A stretch of 33,360 nt of DNA from Spirochaetales bacterium (lineage in GTDB: Bacteria > Spirochaetota > Spirochaetia > DSM-27196 > Alkalispirochaetaceae): assembly GCA_028282545.1 (NCBI GenBank), contig JANQHT010000007.1, positions 1-33,360 of the forward strand. Direction: 5' to 3'. Below the pieces are notes generated by a model. The model did not search any database. It was not told where the DNA came from and saw nothing but the letters and a program-made list of their open reading frames with translations. Shown piece by piece: positions 7,478 to 15,626 of the stretch. Position 1 is the stretch's first letter; every line of letters starts with the position of its first letter. Position numbers and translations under genes: made by a program.

Positions 7478-8295
7478 TGTGCCCCCTTTCCGAGCGCGTC
7501 AAGGGCGTCCCGGCACGCCCGTTCCGTCAGCGCCCGTCGGTACTCCGCGCTTCCCCTCATATCGGTGCGGTACTTCAGTCCGAGCGCCTTTAGCTCATTC
7601 ACCACCACATCCCGGGTTACTCCCGCGGCGGGAACGGAAAACGCGATCGGTGCCAGGAATGCCCCCGCCACGGCGAAGGCAACTGCATCCCGGACCAGGC
7701 CGGCCGCAAAGGTAACCAGCGGATAATCGACGCGGCCGTCCCGTTCCCGCCGCGTGTAGTACCACGGGGCCGTCGAAGCCGATTCGGGTATGCTCAGTGC
7801 CACGATGAACTCACCGTCCTCCAGCCTGACCCGGCGATCGAAGAGTTCCCGGGCCGCCGCGGTTCGCGTACCTTCGGGCCCCGTCACCTCGAAGGTGCCT
7901 CCATAGATCAGAAACGCAAGAACCGCCTCCCGGTAGGGAAGCATGCCGGCGATGTTGCCGCCGAGTGTGATCGAATTGCGGGTTGTCCTGTCGGCAATTC
8001 GGCGCGCCGTGGCCGAGAGGAGCGGTACGTCGCCGGAATCGGCGATTCTCGTGAGCGTGACCGCTGCGCCGAAACGAATCACACCGGATCCGCGGGATAT
8101 CCCGTTGGCTTCGGGAATACGTTTGATGTCGATCAGCGCGCCCGGCGCGAGCTTCCCGTCCCGGGCGTGCGTGGTTATCTCCGTACCGCCTCCCATGTAG
8201 TGGACCGAAAGGCCCTCCGCCGCCGCTTCCCGGTACGCGTCGACCGCTTCCCGGATCGTCTCCGGCTGATAGTAGCGAACGTCTTCGAGGATCAT
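7474..8295 (-). CDS. Molybdenum hydroxylase FAD-binding subunit (second operon)
   Basis: A 273-residue flavin subunit. The N-terminal flavin loop is HYMGGGTEITTHARDG near residue 33. The second flavin site reads SITLGGNIAGMLPYREAVL instead of the usual GN...SP..D seen in the first operon's subunit. The PYREAVL form is, from memory, typical of XdhB/YgfM-like subunits from anaerobes and purine-use clusters. ATG 8295 overlaps the stop of the Mo subunit by four bases. The frame stays open upstream to 8958, but that stretch is antisense-frame sequence of the Mo subunit gene, so the short start is preferred. Confidence 0.92.
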   Translation of the reverse strand: MILEDVRYYQPETIREAVDAYREAAAEGLSVHYMGGGTEITTHARDGKLAPGALIDIKRIPEANGISRGSGVIRFGAAVTLTRIADSGDVPLLSATARRIADRTTRNSITLGGNIAGMLPYREAVLAFLIYGGTFEVTGPEGTRTAAARELFDRRVRLEDGEFIVALSIPESASTAPWYYTRRERDGRVDYPLVTFAAGLVRDAVAFAVAGAFLAPIAFSVPAAGVTRDVVVNELKALGLKYRTDMRGSAEYRRALTERACRDALDALGKGAQ

Positions 8296-10634
8296 TCCGT
8301 CGCCTCCGCCGCGGCATTCGCCGTCCTCCACAGAAGTTCCGGCGTGATCGGCATGGAGTTGATCTGCCCCCCGGCTGCGCGGGATGCGGCGGCCGCCAAA
8401 GCACCGGGGATACCGATGATTCCCTGCTCGCCCAGGCCGCGGGCGTTGAAGGGTCCGTCCCGCTGGGGTGTCTCCACGAAATCGACGTGGTACTCCGGGT
8501 GCTCCCCGTAGCGGAGTATCTTGAAGTCGCGCAGCTTTCCATTGACCACGCGACCACGAGAATCGAAGACAAAGGCCTCGCGGGTGCTGTACCCGATACC
8601 CATGGCTATCGCCCCGACCACCTGCCCACGCGCCAGCTGCGGGTTTATGACGCGTCCTACATCCATGGCACAAGCCACCCGGAGCACACGGTACGTGCCG
8701 TCGCTGCGGTCGACCTCTATCTCGAGGCCCTCGGCGCCGAGCGTCCACTCCAACCCCGGGCGTCCCTTGCCCGTTTCCGGGTCTATGTCGGTCAAATGAC
8801 GCGATATGTACGATCCACGTCCGATCACAGGCCCGCCGATTGCGTTTCCGTTTTCGTAGACGTAGCCCAGTACCACCTTGGACAGCGGCAACCCCTCCCC
8901 GGGATCGTCCGTCAGGAACACCCTGCCCCCGTCGACCGTCAGGTCTTCCGACGGGCAACGCATCGGTTGCGCCGCAACGCGCTTGATTTGGTCGATGGCG
9001 TCGTCCACGGCCGCGATAACCGCCCGGCCCGCCATGAAGATCGCCCGGCTTGCGGCGGTCTGCCAGTCGTGCGTGGACCGATCGGTCGAAGCCTCGACGA
9101 CGGGGTGAACGTCATCGGGATGGATCCCCAGGCGCTCCGCAACGATCTGAGAGAGGCCGGTGAAGATGCCCTGACCTATCTCGACCACCCCGGTGACGAC
9201 GTTGACGCTCCCGTCTTCGTTGAAGGTCACCACCGCCGAGGCATCGGTAAAGGTTGGGATAGCCGGCGCCTTCCAAAAGGCGGAGACTGCCTTGGCGCGA
9301 TACCGCTCGCCTCCCAGGTGAACCGGCTCGGGCCCGTTCCACTCGATCGCCTTTGAAGCGCGGCGCAAACATTCGGGAAGATTGCCCGTGTTTGGATCGA
9401 GCACGTTCCGGCTCGGCGTCGTGTCACCGGGCCGTATGGCGTTCTTCAGGCGGAGTTCGACGGGGTCGATTCCGAGTTTTTCGGCCAGAAGATCCATGGA
9501 ACGCTCGATGGAGAAACTCATTTCGATGTGGCCGAATCCCCGGTACGCCGTTGCAAAGGGGTGATTTGTGTAGACGCTGAGCGAGTCGGCCCGGACGTTG
9601 GGCATCCGGTACGGCCCGGTGCACGCATACCCTGCGGCGCGCGCCACGTTGACCGCGTAATCCGCGTATCCGCCGGAATCGAAGAGGAACTCGATCTCCG
9701 CCGCGAGCAGCGTTCCGTCGCTCTTAGCGCCCAGCTTTACCCGCGATTGGAGCCCCGGTGCGCCGGGTGAACTCACCAGGTCCTGTTCCCGGGTGTTGAC
9801 CAGTCTCACCGGACGGCCGCCGACGCCCCGAGAGAGCAGGTAGGCGAGCGGTTCGAGCTGGATGCCCGCCTTGCCGCCGAACCCACCGCCCACTGCGGGA
9901 GTGATGATCGTGATTTTTGCCGGTGACACACCGAAGGTCGCGCTCATGATGGCGCGAACGTTGTACGGCGACTGCGTCGACGTTCGGATAATGATCTGAT
10001 CGTCGGCAGTGACCTCCGCGATGGCGACGCGCGGTTCCATTGCCACGTGATCGCCCGGGGGAAACTCGTACTCACCCTCTATCACCGTGTCCGCTTTGGC
10101 GAACGCATCGGTTACATTGCCCTTGCGAATCCTTGTGCGGTGGCCCACGTTGGAACCCGGCTCGGGAAGGATCGCAGGTATGCACGCGTACTCGGCCATG
10201 TCGGGGTGAATGATTGGAGCGTCCGGTCTGAGTGCCTCCCGCGGCGACGACACTAAGGGCAGCTCTTTTAGTTTCACCTGGATCGCCCGGACAGCGCGTT
10301 CAGCGATTCGTTCCGTATCCGCCACGACGGCGGCGATCGGTTCTCCGAAGTACCGAACGCGACCACGGGCGAGCGCCGTTTTGTCACCCAGATACAGGCC
10401 GACGTGGTCCGGGAAATCTTCGCCGACAAAGACGCCGCGCACTCCCGGGATCGCCCGGGCGTCGTCGGTGTCGATTGATACGATCATAGCGTGGGCGACC
10501 GGACTCGTCTTGACCGCGGCGTGCAAAAGACCCGGAATCCGATGGTCGTCGGTATATCGGACACGACCGTGAACCTTGTCCGGGCCGTCCTTGCGCCTGT
10601 AGCTGACGCCGAGATGTCGCGGCACATCACTCAT
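8292..10634 (-). CDS. Molybdenum hydroxylase, Mo-binding catalytic subunit (second operon)
   Basis: A 780-residue catalytic subunit of the xanthine dehydrogenase family that hydroxylates a C-H next to a ring nitrogen (or an aldehyde) with water-derived oxygen. The N-terminal hammerhead domain (HLGVSYRRKDGPDKVHGRVR) is followed by the Mo-pterin motif VGGGFGGKAG (about 248-257), the substrate-pocket motif YRGFGHIE (364-371) and the catalytic base E736 in GLGEQGIIGIPGALA. The position after GGK that is Glu in bovine xanthine oxidase (Glu802) is Ala here, so xanthine as substrate is not assured. ATG 10634 is preferred over TTG 10637 because TGGAGG lies 6-7 bases before it. First gene of the operon. 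Confidence 0.93.
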   Translation of the reverse strand: MSDVPRHLGVSYRRKDGPDKVHGRVRYTDDHRIPGLLHAAVKTSPVAHAMIVSIDTDDARAIPGVRGVFVGEDFPDHVGLYLGDKTALARGRVRYFGEPIAAVVADTERIAERAVRAIQVKLKELPLVSSPREALRPDAPIIHPDMAEYACIPAILPEPGSNVGHRTRIRKGNVTDAFAKADTVIEGEYEFPPGDHVAMEPRVAIAEVTADDQIIIRTSTQSPYNVRAIMSATFGVSPAKITIITPAVGGGFGGKAGIQLEPLAYLLSRGVGGRPVRLVNTREQDLVSSPGAPGLQSRVKLGAKSDGTLLAAEIEFLFDSGGYADYAVNVARAAGYACTGPYRMPNVRADSLSVYTNHPFATAYRGFGHIEMSFSIERSMDLLAEKLGIDPVELRLKNAIRPGDTTPSRNVLDPNTGNLPECLRRASKAIEWNGPEPVHLGGERYRAKAVSAFWKAPAIPTFTDASAVVTFNEDGSVNVVTGVVEIGQGIFTGLSQIVAERLGIHPDDVHPVVEASTDRSTHDWQTAASRAIFMAGRAVIAAVDDAIDQIKRVAAQPMRCPSEDLTVDGGRVFLTDDPGEGLPLSKVVLGYVYENGNAIGGPVIGRGSYISRHLTDIDPETGKGRPGLEWTLGAEGLEIEVDRSDGTYRVLRVACAMDVGRVINPQLARGQVVGAIAMGIGYSTREAFVFDSRGRVVNGKLRDFKILRYGEHPEYHVDFVETPQRDGPFNARGLGEQGIIGIPGALAAAASRAAGGQINSMPITPELLWRTANAAAEATE

Positions 10635-10970
10635 CAAGGACCTCCAATAGAAGGTGAATATACTGCTGCGTAATCGTCGCGAAAACGGAGCTGCGGTTCA
10701 TAGACTCGTCCTTATTTGCACGGTGAAGCGATCGCCGGCGCCGATCGGATATTACCTAGGGCCTCCCAACGAGGATCCTCCCGATATACGATAGCGGCAA
10801 CCAACACGGTGTTTCCGCGAAAATAACATTTATGATTATTAATATGATAATATTTATAAACACTATTTTAGATATTATCGTGATGATAAATTCTTTTTAT
10901 TGACAAATTTCGAAATTCAGCCTAGCGTTATTCCGTACCGTAGGTACAAAAACCACCACAGGGGGACCAC
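10635..10970. other. Divergent intergenic region of 336 bases with an AT-rich island
   Basis: A non-coding gap between the second xdh operon (minus) and the gene at 10971 (plus). Bases 10820-10920 are strikingly AT-rich in a GC-rich genome. Two dyads lie 39 bases apart centre to centre: ATTAT-N7-ATAAT (10835-10851) and TTATC-N5-GATAA (10875-10889). A perfect 12-base palindrome AATTTCGAAATT (10906-10917) sits in the spacer of the plus-strand promoter. For the minus strand only a lone TATATT (10662-10657) before the xdh start was seen. No ORF. Confidence 0.6.
10900..10928 (+). promoter_or_regulatory. Promoter with palindromic spacer before the 186-residue protein gene
   Basis: TTGACA (10900-10905), 17 bases, TAGCGT (10923-10928). 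The spacer contains the palindrome AATTTCGAAATT, a plausible repressor site. A short hairpin GTACC-GTA-GGTAC (10935-10947) follows near the expected transcript start, then GGGGGA before ATG 10971. Confidence 0.5.
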
Positions 10971-11531
10971 ATGGTCAACAAGACAACAACCTCGAAGAAA
11001 ACTGCGTCTGCGCAGGCGTGGCGGACGATATGTGACTCGCTCGCGGCTGCGTTTCGCATGGATGACGCGGAACGAGCGTGGCTGCGTGAAAAGCCGATCG
11101 CGCAACTGATCGCGGCGATCCCGTTCCTGGCCGACTGCAAGAATGCTCATCGCACGGCGGTCGCACACGTGGGTACGTACATTCTCTCGGTGCGGGAAAC
11201 AAAGCCGTTCTTCAACGCCCGGAGCGAAGACGACAACTCCGTACTCGACCGATTGCGCCTTGGCATGCACTTTGACGGTGGGGATCAGCGCATCATCGAC
11301 CGGGGCATGGCGCTGCTCGCGCTCAGCATGGTGATGGACTACCGCCGCGATATTCAGATCGACACCGCGATCGGGAAGCACAACCCGGTGGCGACAGGGG
11401 CGTTTGATTACGATACAATTTATCGTGACCTGCGTCGTACGATTGAGGCAACGCCGTGCCCGGAAATGGACACGATCCTGAGCGTCGGCGACGTCGGTAC
11501 GCGGGGATACTGGTCAGCGAAGTCACAATAG
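10971..11531 (+). CDS. Unrecognised protein of 186 residues, encoded directly before a histidine kinase
   Basis: I do not recognise a family. The protein is soluble, without signal peptide or membrane segment. A Lys/Thr-rich N-terminus (NKTTTSKKTAS) is followed by a mostly helical body (AQAWRTICDSLAAAFRMDDAERAWL, then IAQLIAAIPFLADCKNAHRTAVAHVGTYI). The middle is rich in charged residues (FNARSEDDNSVLDRLRLGMHFDGGDQRIIDRGMALLALS). The tail contains YDTIYRDLRRTIEA. GGGGGA lies 5 bases before ATG 10971. The next gene, a membrane histidine kinase, begins about 22 bases after its stop, so the pair is likely co-transcribed and possibly functionally linked. Codon use looks like that of its neighbours. 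Confidence 0.8.
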   Translation: MVNKTTTSKKTASAQAWRTICDSLAAAFRMDDAERAWLREKPIAQLIAAIPFLADCKNAHRTAVAHVGTYILSVRETKPFFNARSEDDNSVLDRLRLGMHFDGGDQRIIDRGMALLALSMVMDYRRDIQIDTAIGKHNPVATGAFDYDTIYRDLRRTIEATPCPEMDTILSVGDVGTRGYWSAKSQ

Positions 11532-11540
11532 GGAGAGCCC

Positions 11541-11556
11541 GGGGAGGATAGAGACG
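11541..11556 (+). promoter_or_regulatory. Ribosome binding site pointing at an ACG start
   Basis: GGGGAGG (11541-11547), six bases (ATAGAG), then ACG (11554-11556) in the frame of the kinase. No ATG, GTG or TTG occurs in that frame between the upstream stop at 11479 and ATG 11710. Confidence 0.55.
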
Positions 11557-12822
11557 AGGACACCGCCGCGGAACGAAACCGCCGCTGCGGGCGGCACCGA
11601 AAAACCTTCCCAACTGATCAAGCTCCAACGACTCGTCGGAATCATCGTCGCGGCCGGGAGCCTCCTGGCCGCGACCTTTGCGTACCTTCACTACACGCTC
11701 CGCATCGGGATGGCGCGGGCGGAGGCATTTGGATTGCTCTCCGTCTGGCTGTCGCTCTGCTTCAGCCTACTGGCAGTCCTCACCGCCGTCCTGGCCGGGA
11801 GCGTCGGGCAATGGATGCAGATCACCTTCTTCTTTCTCGTGGCTGTAGTCGCCGCGGTAACGTCGGGGCCAGGCGACCTGACCAGTCTCGTGTTCTTTGG
11901 GCTTGGGTACTCCGTTGCTGTTGCATACCGGAAGATCCACCGGAACGCGTTCCGCGTCTACGCCCCGATCACACTCCTCTATTTCGGAGCGTTCGTCGTG
12001 GGCAACAACTCCGGTGTCCGGGGGTCTGATTTTCAGACGCTCCTTTCTTTCACCGGCGCCGCCATGCTGTTTGCTCTCGCAATGGCGATCGTTCGATACT
12101 CGACCCAACAGCACGGGCGTCAACGTGATGAACTGGGGCGCGAGGTTGAACGCCGGACGGCGGAGCTTAACTCCTCGCTCCAAGAGTCCAAGGAGCTCGC
12201 GACACGGAACGCAGTGCTGCTCCGTGAGTTGCACCACCGTACCAAGAACAACCTCCAGCTCGTTTCGAGCCTTCTCGCTCTGCAGCGAATCGATGAGTCC
12301 ATCACGCCGGAGAACGCGCGGCAGAGGCTACGGGAGGCGGAACAGCGCGTTCAGCTTATCGCGATGACCCACGAACTCTTCCATCAGTACCACGCGCCGG
12401 CCACCGTGAGCATCCGGGGCTATTTGCAAGAGGTCGTCGATGTAGAGAAGCAGAGCGGCGTCGTCACGGACATTCACCTGGATGACGCGGGCATCGGTGG
12501 CGAGAAGATACCAATCGATACCGCGATCCCCCTCGGGTTGATCGTCAACGAATTGGTGGTAAACGCGGGACAACACGCGTACGGTGATCGCGCCGATCGC
12601 CCCGTCTGGGTTGCGCTGGAGCGCGACGATCGCTTGGTCTCACTCACGGTTCGCGACCGGGGACACGTGGAGTGGAACGAGGACGATTCATCCAACGGGA
12701 TCGGGATCGACATCGTCCGCGCACTTGCAGAACAGATATCGGCGGACCTCCACGTGGAGCATGATCGGGGCACCACGTGGACCGTAAGCTTTGCTATTCC
12801 CGAAACGGTGGATCAACCGTAG
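11554..12822 (+). CDS. Membrane histidine kinase, HisKA_2/HATPase_c type
   Basis: A 422-residue sensor kinase if read from ACG 11554, or 370 residues from ATG 11710. About six hydrophobic segments lie in residues 27-182 (the first, LVGIIVAAGSLLAATFAYLH, lies upstream of the first ATG). They are followed by a coiled coil (RDELGREVERRTAELNSSL), the dimerisation/phosphoacceptor segment LLRELHHRTKNNLQLV with H228 as likely phosphosite, and an ATPase domain with NELVVNAGQHAYG (N box), DRGHVEW and GIGIDIV (G boxes). There is no extracellular sensor domain, so the membrane part itself may sense. The near-cognate ACG has an ideal Shine-Dalgarno and spacing; an ATG to ACG mutation or a base-call error are alternatives. 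It converges on the chemotaxis operon end. Confidence 0.82.
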   Translation, partial: TRTPPRNETAAAGGTEKPSQLIKLQRLVGIIVAAGSLLAATFAYLHYTLRIGMARAEAFGLLSVWLSLCFSLLAVLTAVLAGSVGQWMQITFFFLVAVVAAVTSGPGDLTSLVFFGLGYSVAVAYRKIHRNAFRVYAPITLLYFGAFVVGNNSGVRGSDFQTLLSFTGAAMLFALAMAIVRYSTQQHGRQRDELGREVERRTAELNSSLQESKELATRNAVLLRELHHRTKNNLQLVSSLLALQRIDESITPENARQRLREAEQRVQLIAMTHELFHQYHAPATVSIRGYLQEVVDVEKQSGVVTDIHLDDAGIGGEKIPIDTAIPLGLIVNELVVNAGQHAYGDRADRPVWVALERDDRLVSLTVRDRGHVEWNEDDSSNGIGIDIVRALAEQISADLHVEHDRGTTWTVSFAIPETVDQP

Positions 12823-12862
12823 ACCCGAGTTCATACACGACACCGCGCTCACTTCGTTTTAT

Positions 12863-15001
12863 CTAAAAGCGGTCAAAATCGTCATCATCGAGCGCAATCA
12901 CTTCGTGCGGGTCCGCGCCGGCTACAACGGCCTCGCGCACGGGCCGGCTACCAACCCCGCCCCCACTCGCGACCTCTGCGGGAGCGTATTCAAGTGCGTT
13001 TGGCCGATTAGACCATTGCGTATCCCGGAGCTTGAACTGCGCGACCACCGAAAAGAGCTGCTGGGCCTGGCTTGCCAGTTCCTCCGACGCGGAAGCGCTC
13101 TCTTCCGCGCTGGCTGTATTCGACTGGGTCACCCGGTCAACCTGAGAAAGGCCTTCGGTAATCTGGTCAATCGCCTGTGCCTGCTCGCGGCTTGCCGCCG
13201 CGATCTCCTCGAGGAATTGCGCCACCTTCGTCGAACCATCAACGATGCCGGAGAGCTTGTCGGCCGTTGTTTCGGTCATCTTGTTGCCACGCTCGATGTT
13301 CTTCACCGACTCCTCAACCATGGCCGTTGTCTCCTTGACCGCCTCTGCGCTCCGGACGGCCAGGTTCCGAACCTCATCTGCAACGACGGCAAATCCTTTT
13401 CCATATTTCCCGGCTCGAGCCGCTTCTACGTTGGCGTTGAGTGCAAGCAGGTTGATCTGGAAAGCGATGTCATCGATAACCTTGACCACCTTCGTGATCT
13501 CTTCGCTCGAGTAGCTGATATTTGTCATCGCTTCGCGCAATTGCGTCATCTGTTCATTTCCCTGTTCGGCATCGGCGGCAGCCTGCCTGGCAAGGTTGTT
13601 CGCTTCAACCGAGTTGTCCGCGTTCCGGCGCGACTGACCGTTGATCTCGTTCACCGAGCTGGAGATCTCCTCGAGCGAACTCGCCTGCTCCGTTGCCCCC
13701 TGGCTCAGATCCTGGCTGGCCTGGCTCACCTGGCCGGCACCCGCCTGAACCTGCTGTGACGCCTGGATAGCCTGCGTCAGCACGTCGGCGACCGATTCCT
13801 GCATCGTCTTGAGCGCGATGCCCAGGGCGTCCACGTCGGAAGCGGGGACGATCTCTTCGGTGAAATCGTTATCGGCGATGCGGGAGAGCGATTTCGCCTT
13901 GGCCCGGATCGCTTCTACCATCTCGCGAACTGAACGATAGACGCCCTTGTGACCGGTACCCGTGAATTCAACGTCGGTATCGCCGATTACGAGTCTCTTC
14001 ATGATTGCCTCGATTGCGGCCGGATCGGCGCCGAGTTGCTTCATGACGCTGCGAACGATCAGGAGCGCCGTCAACACGGCGGCTACGATCGCTACGATGC
14101 TGACTATAACAACGACGGTGCCGGCGAGGTACATCTGTCTCTGGAGCTTCGGGCCTAGGGCGTCCTGATCCGCCTGGACCGAAAGCTTGACCTGGTTCGC
14201 GAGATCCGCCACGTTGGGCCCGATTTTATCCAGTCCGTTTTCGGTACGACCGTTGCGCGCGTAGATCGCTTCGACCATTTTCTCGAATCCTTTGAAGTAT
14301 TCGCCGCTAAAGGTGCGCACTTGTTCGAGGAGCGCGCGCCGCGTTGGATTCTGGAGCTCGGCGTCAAGAATCGAGAGGTACTCCTCCATCGTATTGGTTT
14401 CCGCTTCAACGCGGTCCGCGTCGGCCCGGGCGTTCGTGTCGAGGAATTTCATTGCGTAGAGGCGCGCCAGGAGCAGACTCCGCGTGGCAAGGCTGGCGTT
14501 GTAGGCGGCAACCATATCGCCGTCCTCCCGGGCGCTCGTGAGAATCAGCGTGAGGTTTCGTTCAATCCTGGGCCCGACATCAACGAGCGTTTGGTAGTGG
14601 ATGTCCCGATCTCCTTGGAATGCGATCACCTCGGTGAAGTACCGGTCGTACCGTTCAACCTCCGTTTTGATCTCCTCCACCATCGCCGCTCGTTCAGGGT
14701 TCTGAATCTCGGCGGTTGCCGTTTCTATCAGTTCCGCAACCGTATCGTAGTATCCACGATACTCGTCCACTTCCTGCTGCGTACCGCGAATAAGAAAGTC
14801 TTTGACGTTCATACGAACCATGAGCATGTTGCCCTGTACGTTCGACATGAGATTTGAATCACGCGCCCACCCGCGGTAGGTAACGAAGCCGGTTCTCGCT
14901 TCCGCCAGGAAAAAAATAGCGACGGCGCTTACCACCACCAGCAGCGCCACTACCGCCACGAAACCGGACACGATCTTCGTTCGTAATTTCATCTGTGCCA
15001 C
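12863..15001 (-). CDS. Methyl-accepting chemotaxis protein with HBM-like periplasmic sensor
   Basis: A 712-residue transmembrane chemoreceptor. TM1 is about residues 11-33 (IVSGFVAVVALLVVVSAVAIFF). A long all-helical periplasmic region of about 260 residues with two similar halves, starting DSNLMSNVQGNMLMVRMNV and DGDMVAAYNASLATRSLLLA, looks like the helical bimodular (HBM) domain of McpS-type receptors, which bind organic acids in known cases. TM2 is about 295-320 (VVVIVSIVAIVAAVLTALLIV), then a HAMP-like segment and the signalling hairpin with [29 protein letters not shown]. It ends in LDDDDFDRF, the same tail as the other MCP of this operon. GTG 15001 has GGAG 7 bases upstream; ATG 14992 is the alternative. 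Last gene of the operon. Confidence 0.93.
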   Translation of the reverse strand: MAQMKLRTKIVSGFVAVVALLVVVSAVAIFFLAEARTGFVTYRGWARDSNLMSNVQGNMLMVRMNVKDFLIRGTQQEVDEYRGYYDTVAELIETATAEIQNPERAAMVEEIKTEVERYDRYFTEVIAFQGDRDIHYQTLVDVGPRIERNLTLILTSAREDGDMVAAYNASLATRSLLLARLYAMKFLDTNARADADRVEAETNTMEEYLSILDAELQNPTRRALLEQVRTFSGEYFKGFEKMVEAIYARNGRTENGLDKIGPNVADLANQVKLSVQADQDALGPKLQRQMYLAGTVVVIVSIVAIVAAVLTALLIVRSVMKQLGADPAAIEAIMKRLVIGDTDVEFTGTGHKGVYRSVREMVEAIRAKAKSLSRIADNDFTEEIVPASDVDALGIALKTMQESVADVLTQAIQASQQVQAGAGQVSQASQDLSQGATEQASSLEEISSSVNEINGQSRRNADNSVEANNLARQAAADAEQGNEQMTQLREAMTNISYSSEEITKVVKVIDDIAFQINLLALNANVEAARAGKYGKGFAVVADEVRNLAVRSAEAVKETTAMVEESVKNIERGNKMTETTADKLSGIVDGSTKVAQFLEEIAAASREQAQAIDQITEGLSQVDRVTQSNTASAEESASASEELASQAQQLFSVVAQFKLRDTQWSNRPNALEYAPAEVASGGGVGSRPVREAVVAGADPHEVIALDDDDFDRF

Positions 15002-15016
15002 GTTGTCTCTCCTCGC

Positions 15017-15505
15017 CTACTCGTGCAGATCGTCGGAAGCCGGGATTTCGTCCGCCTGCACGAGTCGTTCCATGTCTATCAGGATCTTGATTTCGCCATC
15101 CACCGTGCCGATCCCGCCAACAGCGCGATCAGTACCGGAAGAGTCGGTAAAATCGGGTGCACTTTGGATATCCGTTTTCGGGATTTGATGAACCTCGCTC
15201 ACCGTATCAACAACAAACCCGACGACGCGCCCGGTCGCCTGAACGATGATGATGCACGTACGGTCATCGTACGCTCTTTCAGGCATACCAAATCGCAACC
15301 GCATGTCCACCGTGGGAATGACCGTTCCACGCAGGTTGATTACGCCTTTGACGTACGGGGGCATCTCCGGCACGGGAACGATGTGGTGCAACTCCTCGAT
15401 CGACTGAACGAGGTCGATCGGCACCCCGTACTCGTCGTCGGCAAGGCAAAACAACAGATACTTGTCCGTACCTTCCGATTGAGTATCATCATCGTCATCA
15501 GCCAT
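15017..15505 (-). CDS. cheW: CheW adaptor protein (distal copy)
   Basis: A 162-residue scaffold that couples receptors to CheA. The acidic N-terminus (MADDDDDTQSEG) precedes the CheW core: [40 protein letters not shown] (the conserved KGVINLRG motif), and the later [17 protein letters not shown] 15505 is chosen because GGAGG lies 5 bases before it; the reading from TTG 15517 begins inside that Shine-Dalgarno. A gap of about 120 bases separates it from the upstream cheX-like gene, the largest inside the operon. The mcp follows after 15 bases. It is a diverged paralogue of the CheW at 25332-25865. Confidence 0.95.
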   Translation of the reverse strand: MADDDDDTQSEGTDKYLLFCLADDEYGVPIDLVQSIEELHHIVPVPEMPPYVKGVINLRGTVIPTVDMRLRFGMPERAYDDRTCIIIVQATGRVVGFVVDTVSEVHQIPKTDIQSAPDFTDSSGTDRAVGGIGTVDGEIKILIDMERLVQADEIPASDDLHE

Positions 15506-15626
15506 ATGTTCCTCCAAACAAAAATCTGGTCGGTACGTTCTTCCGCCCTGGTTGCATGGTAGGATGCGTCGTACGGATGCAAAATTGAGTTTGTTCGACG
15601 CGCCCGGATATCGTGATCGCCTTCAT

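Noticed and set aside
8296..8958. Long upstream extension of the second FAD subunit frame
   Set aside because: It overlaps the Mo subunit gene in another frame of the same strand and is low-complexity Arg/Gly-rich; ATG 8295 with the four-base overlap is the normal arrangement.
15506..15626. Internal promoter before the distal cheW
   Set aside because: A minus-strand TTGCAT is present, but no -10 box at acceptable spacing was found; the gap alone is weak evidence.
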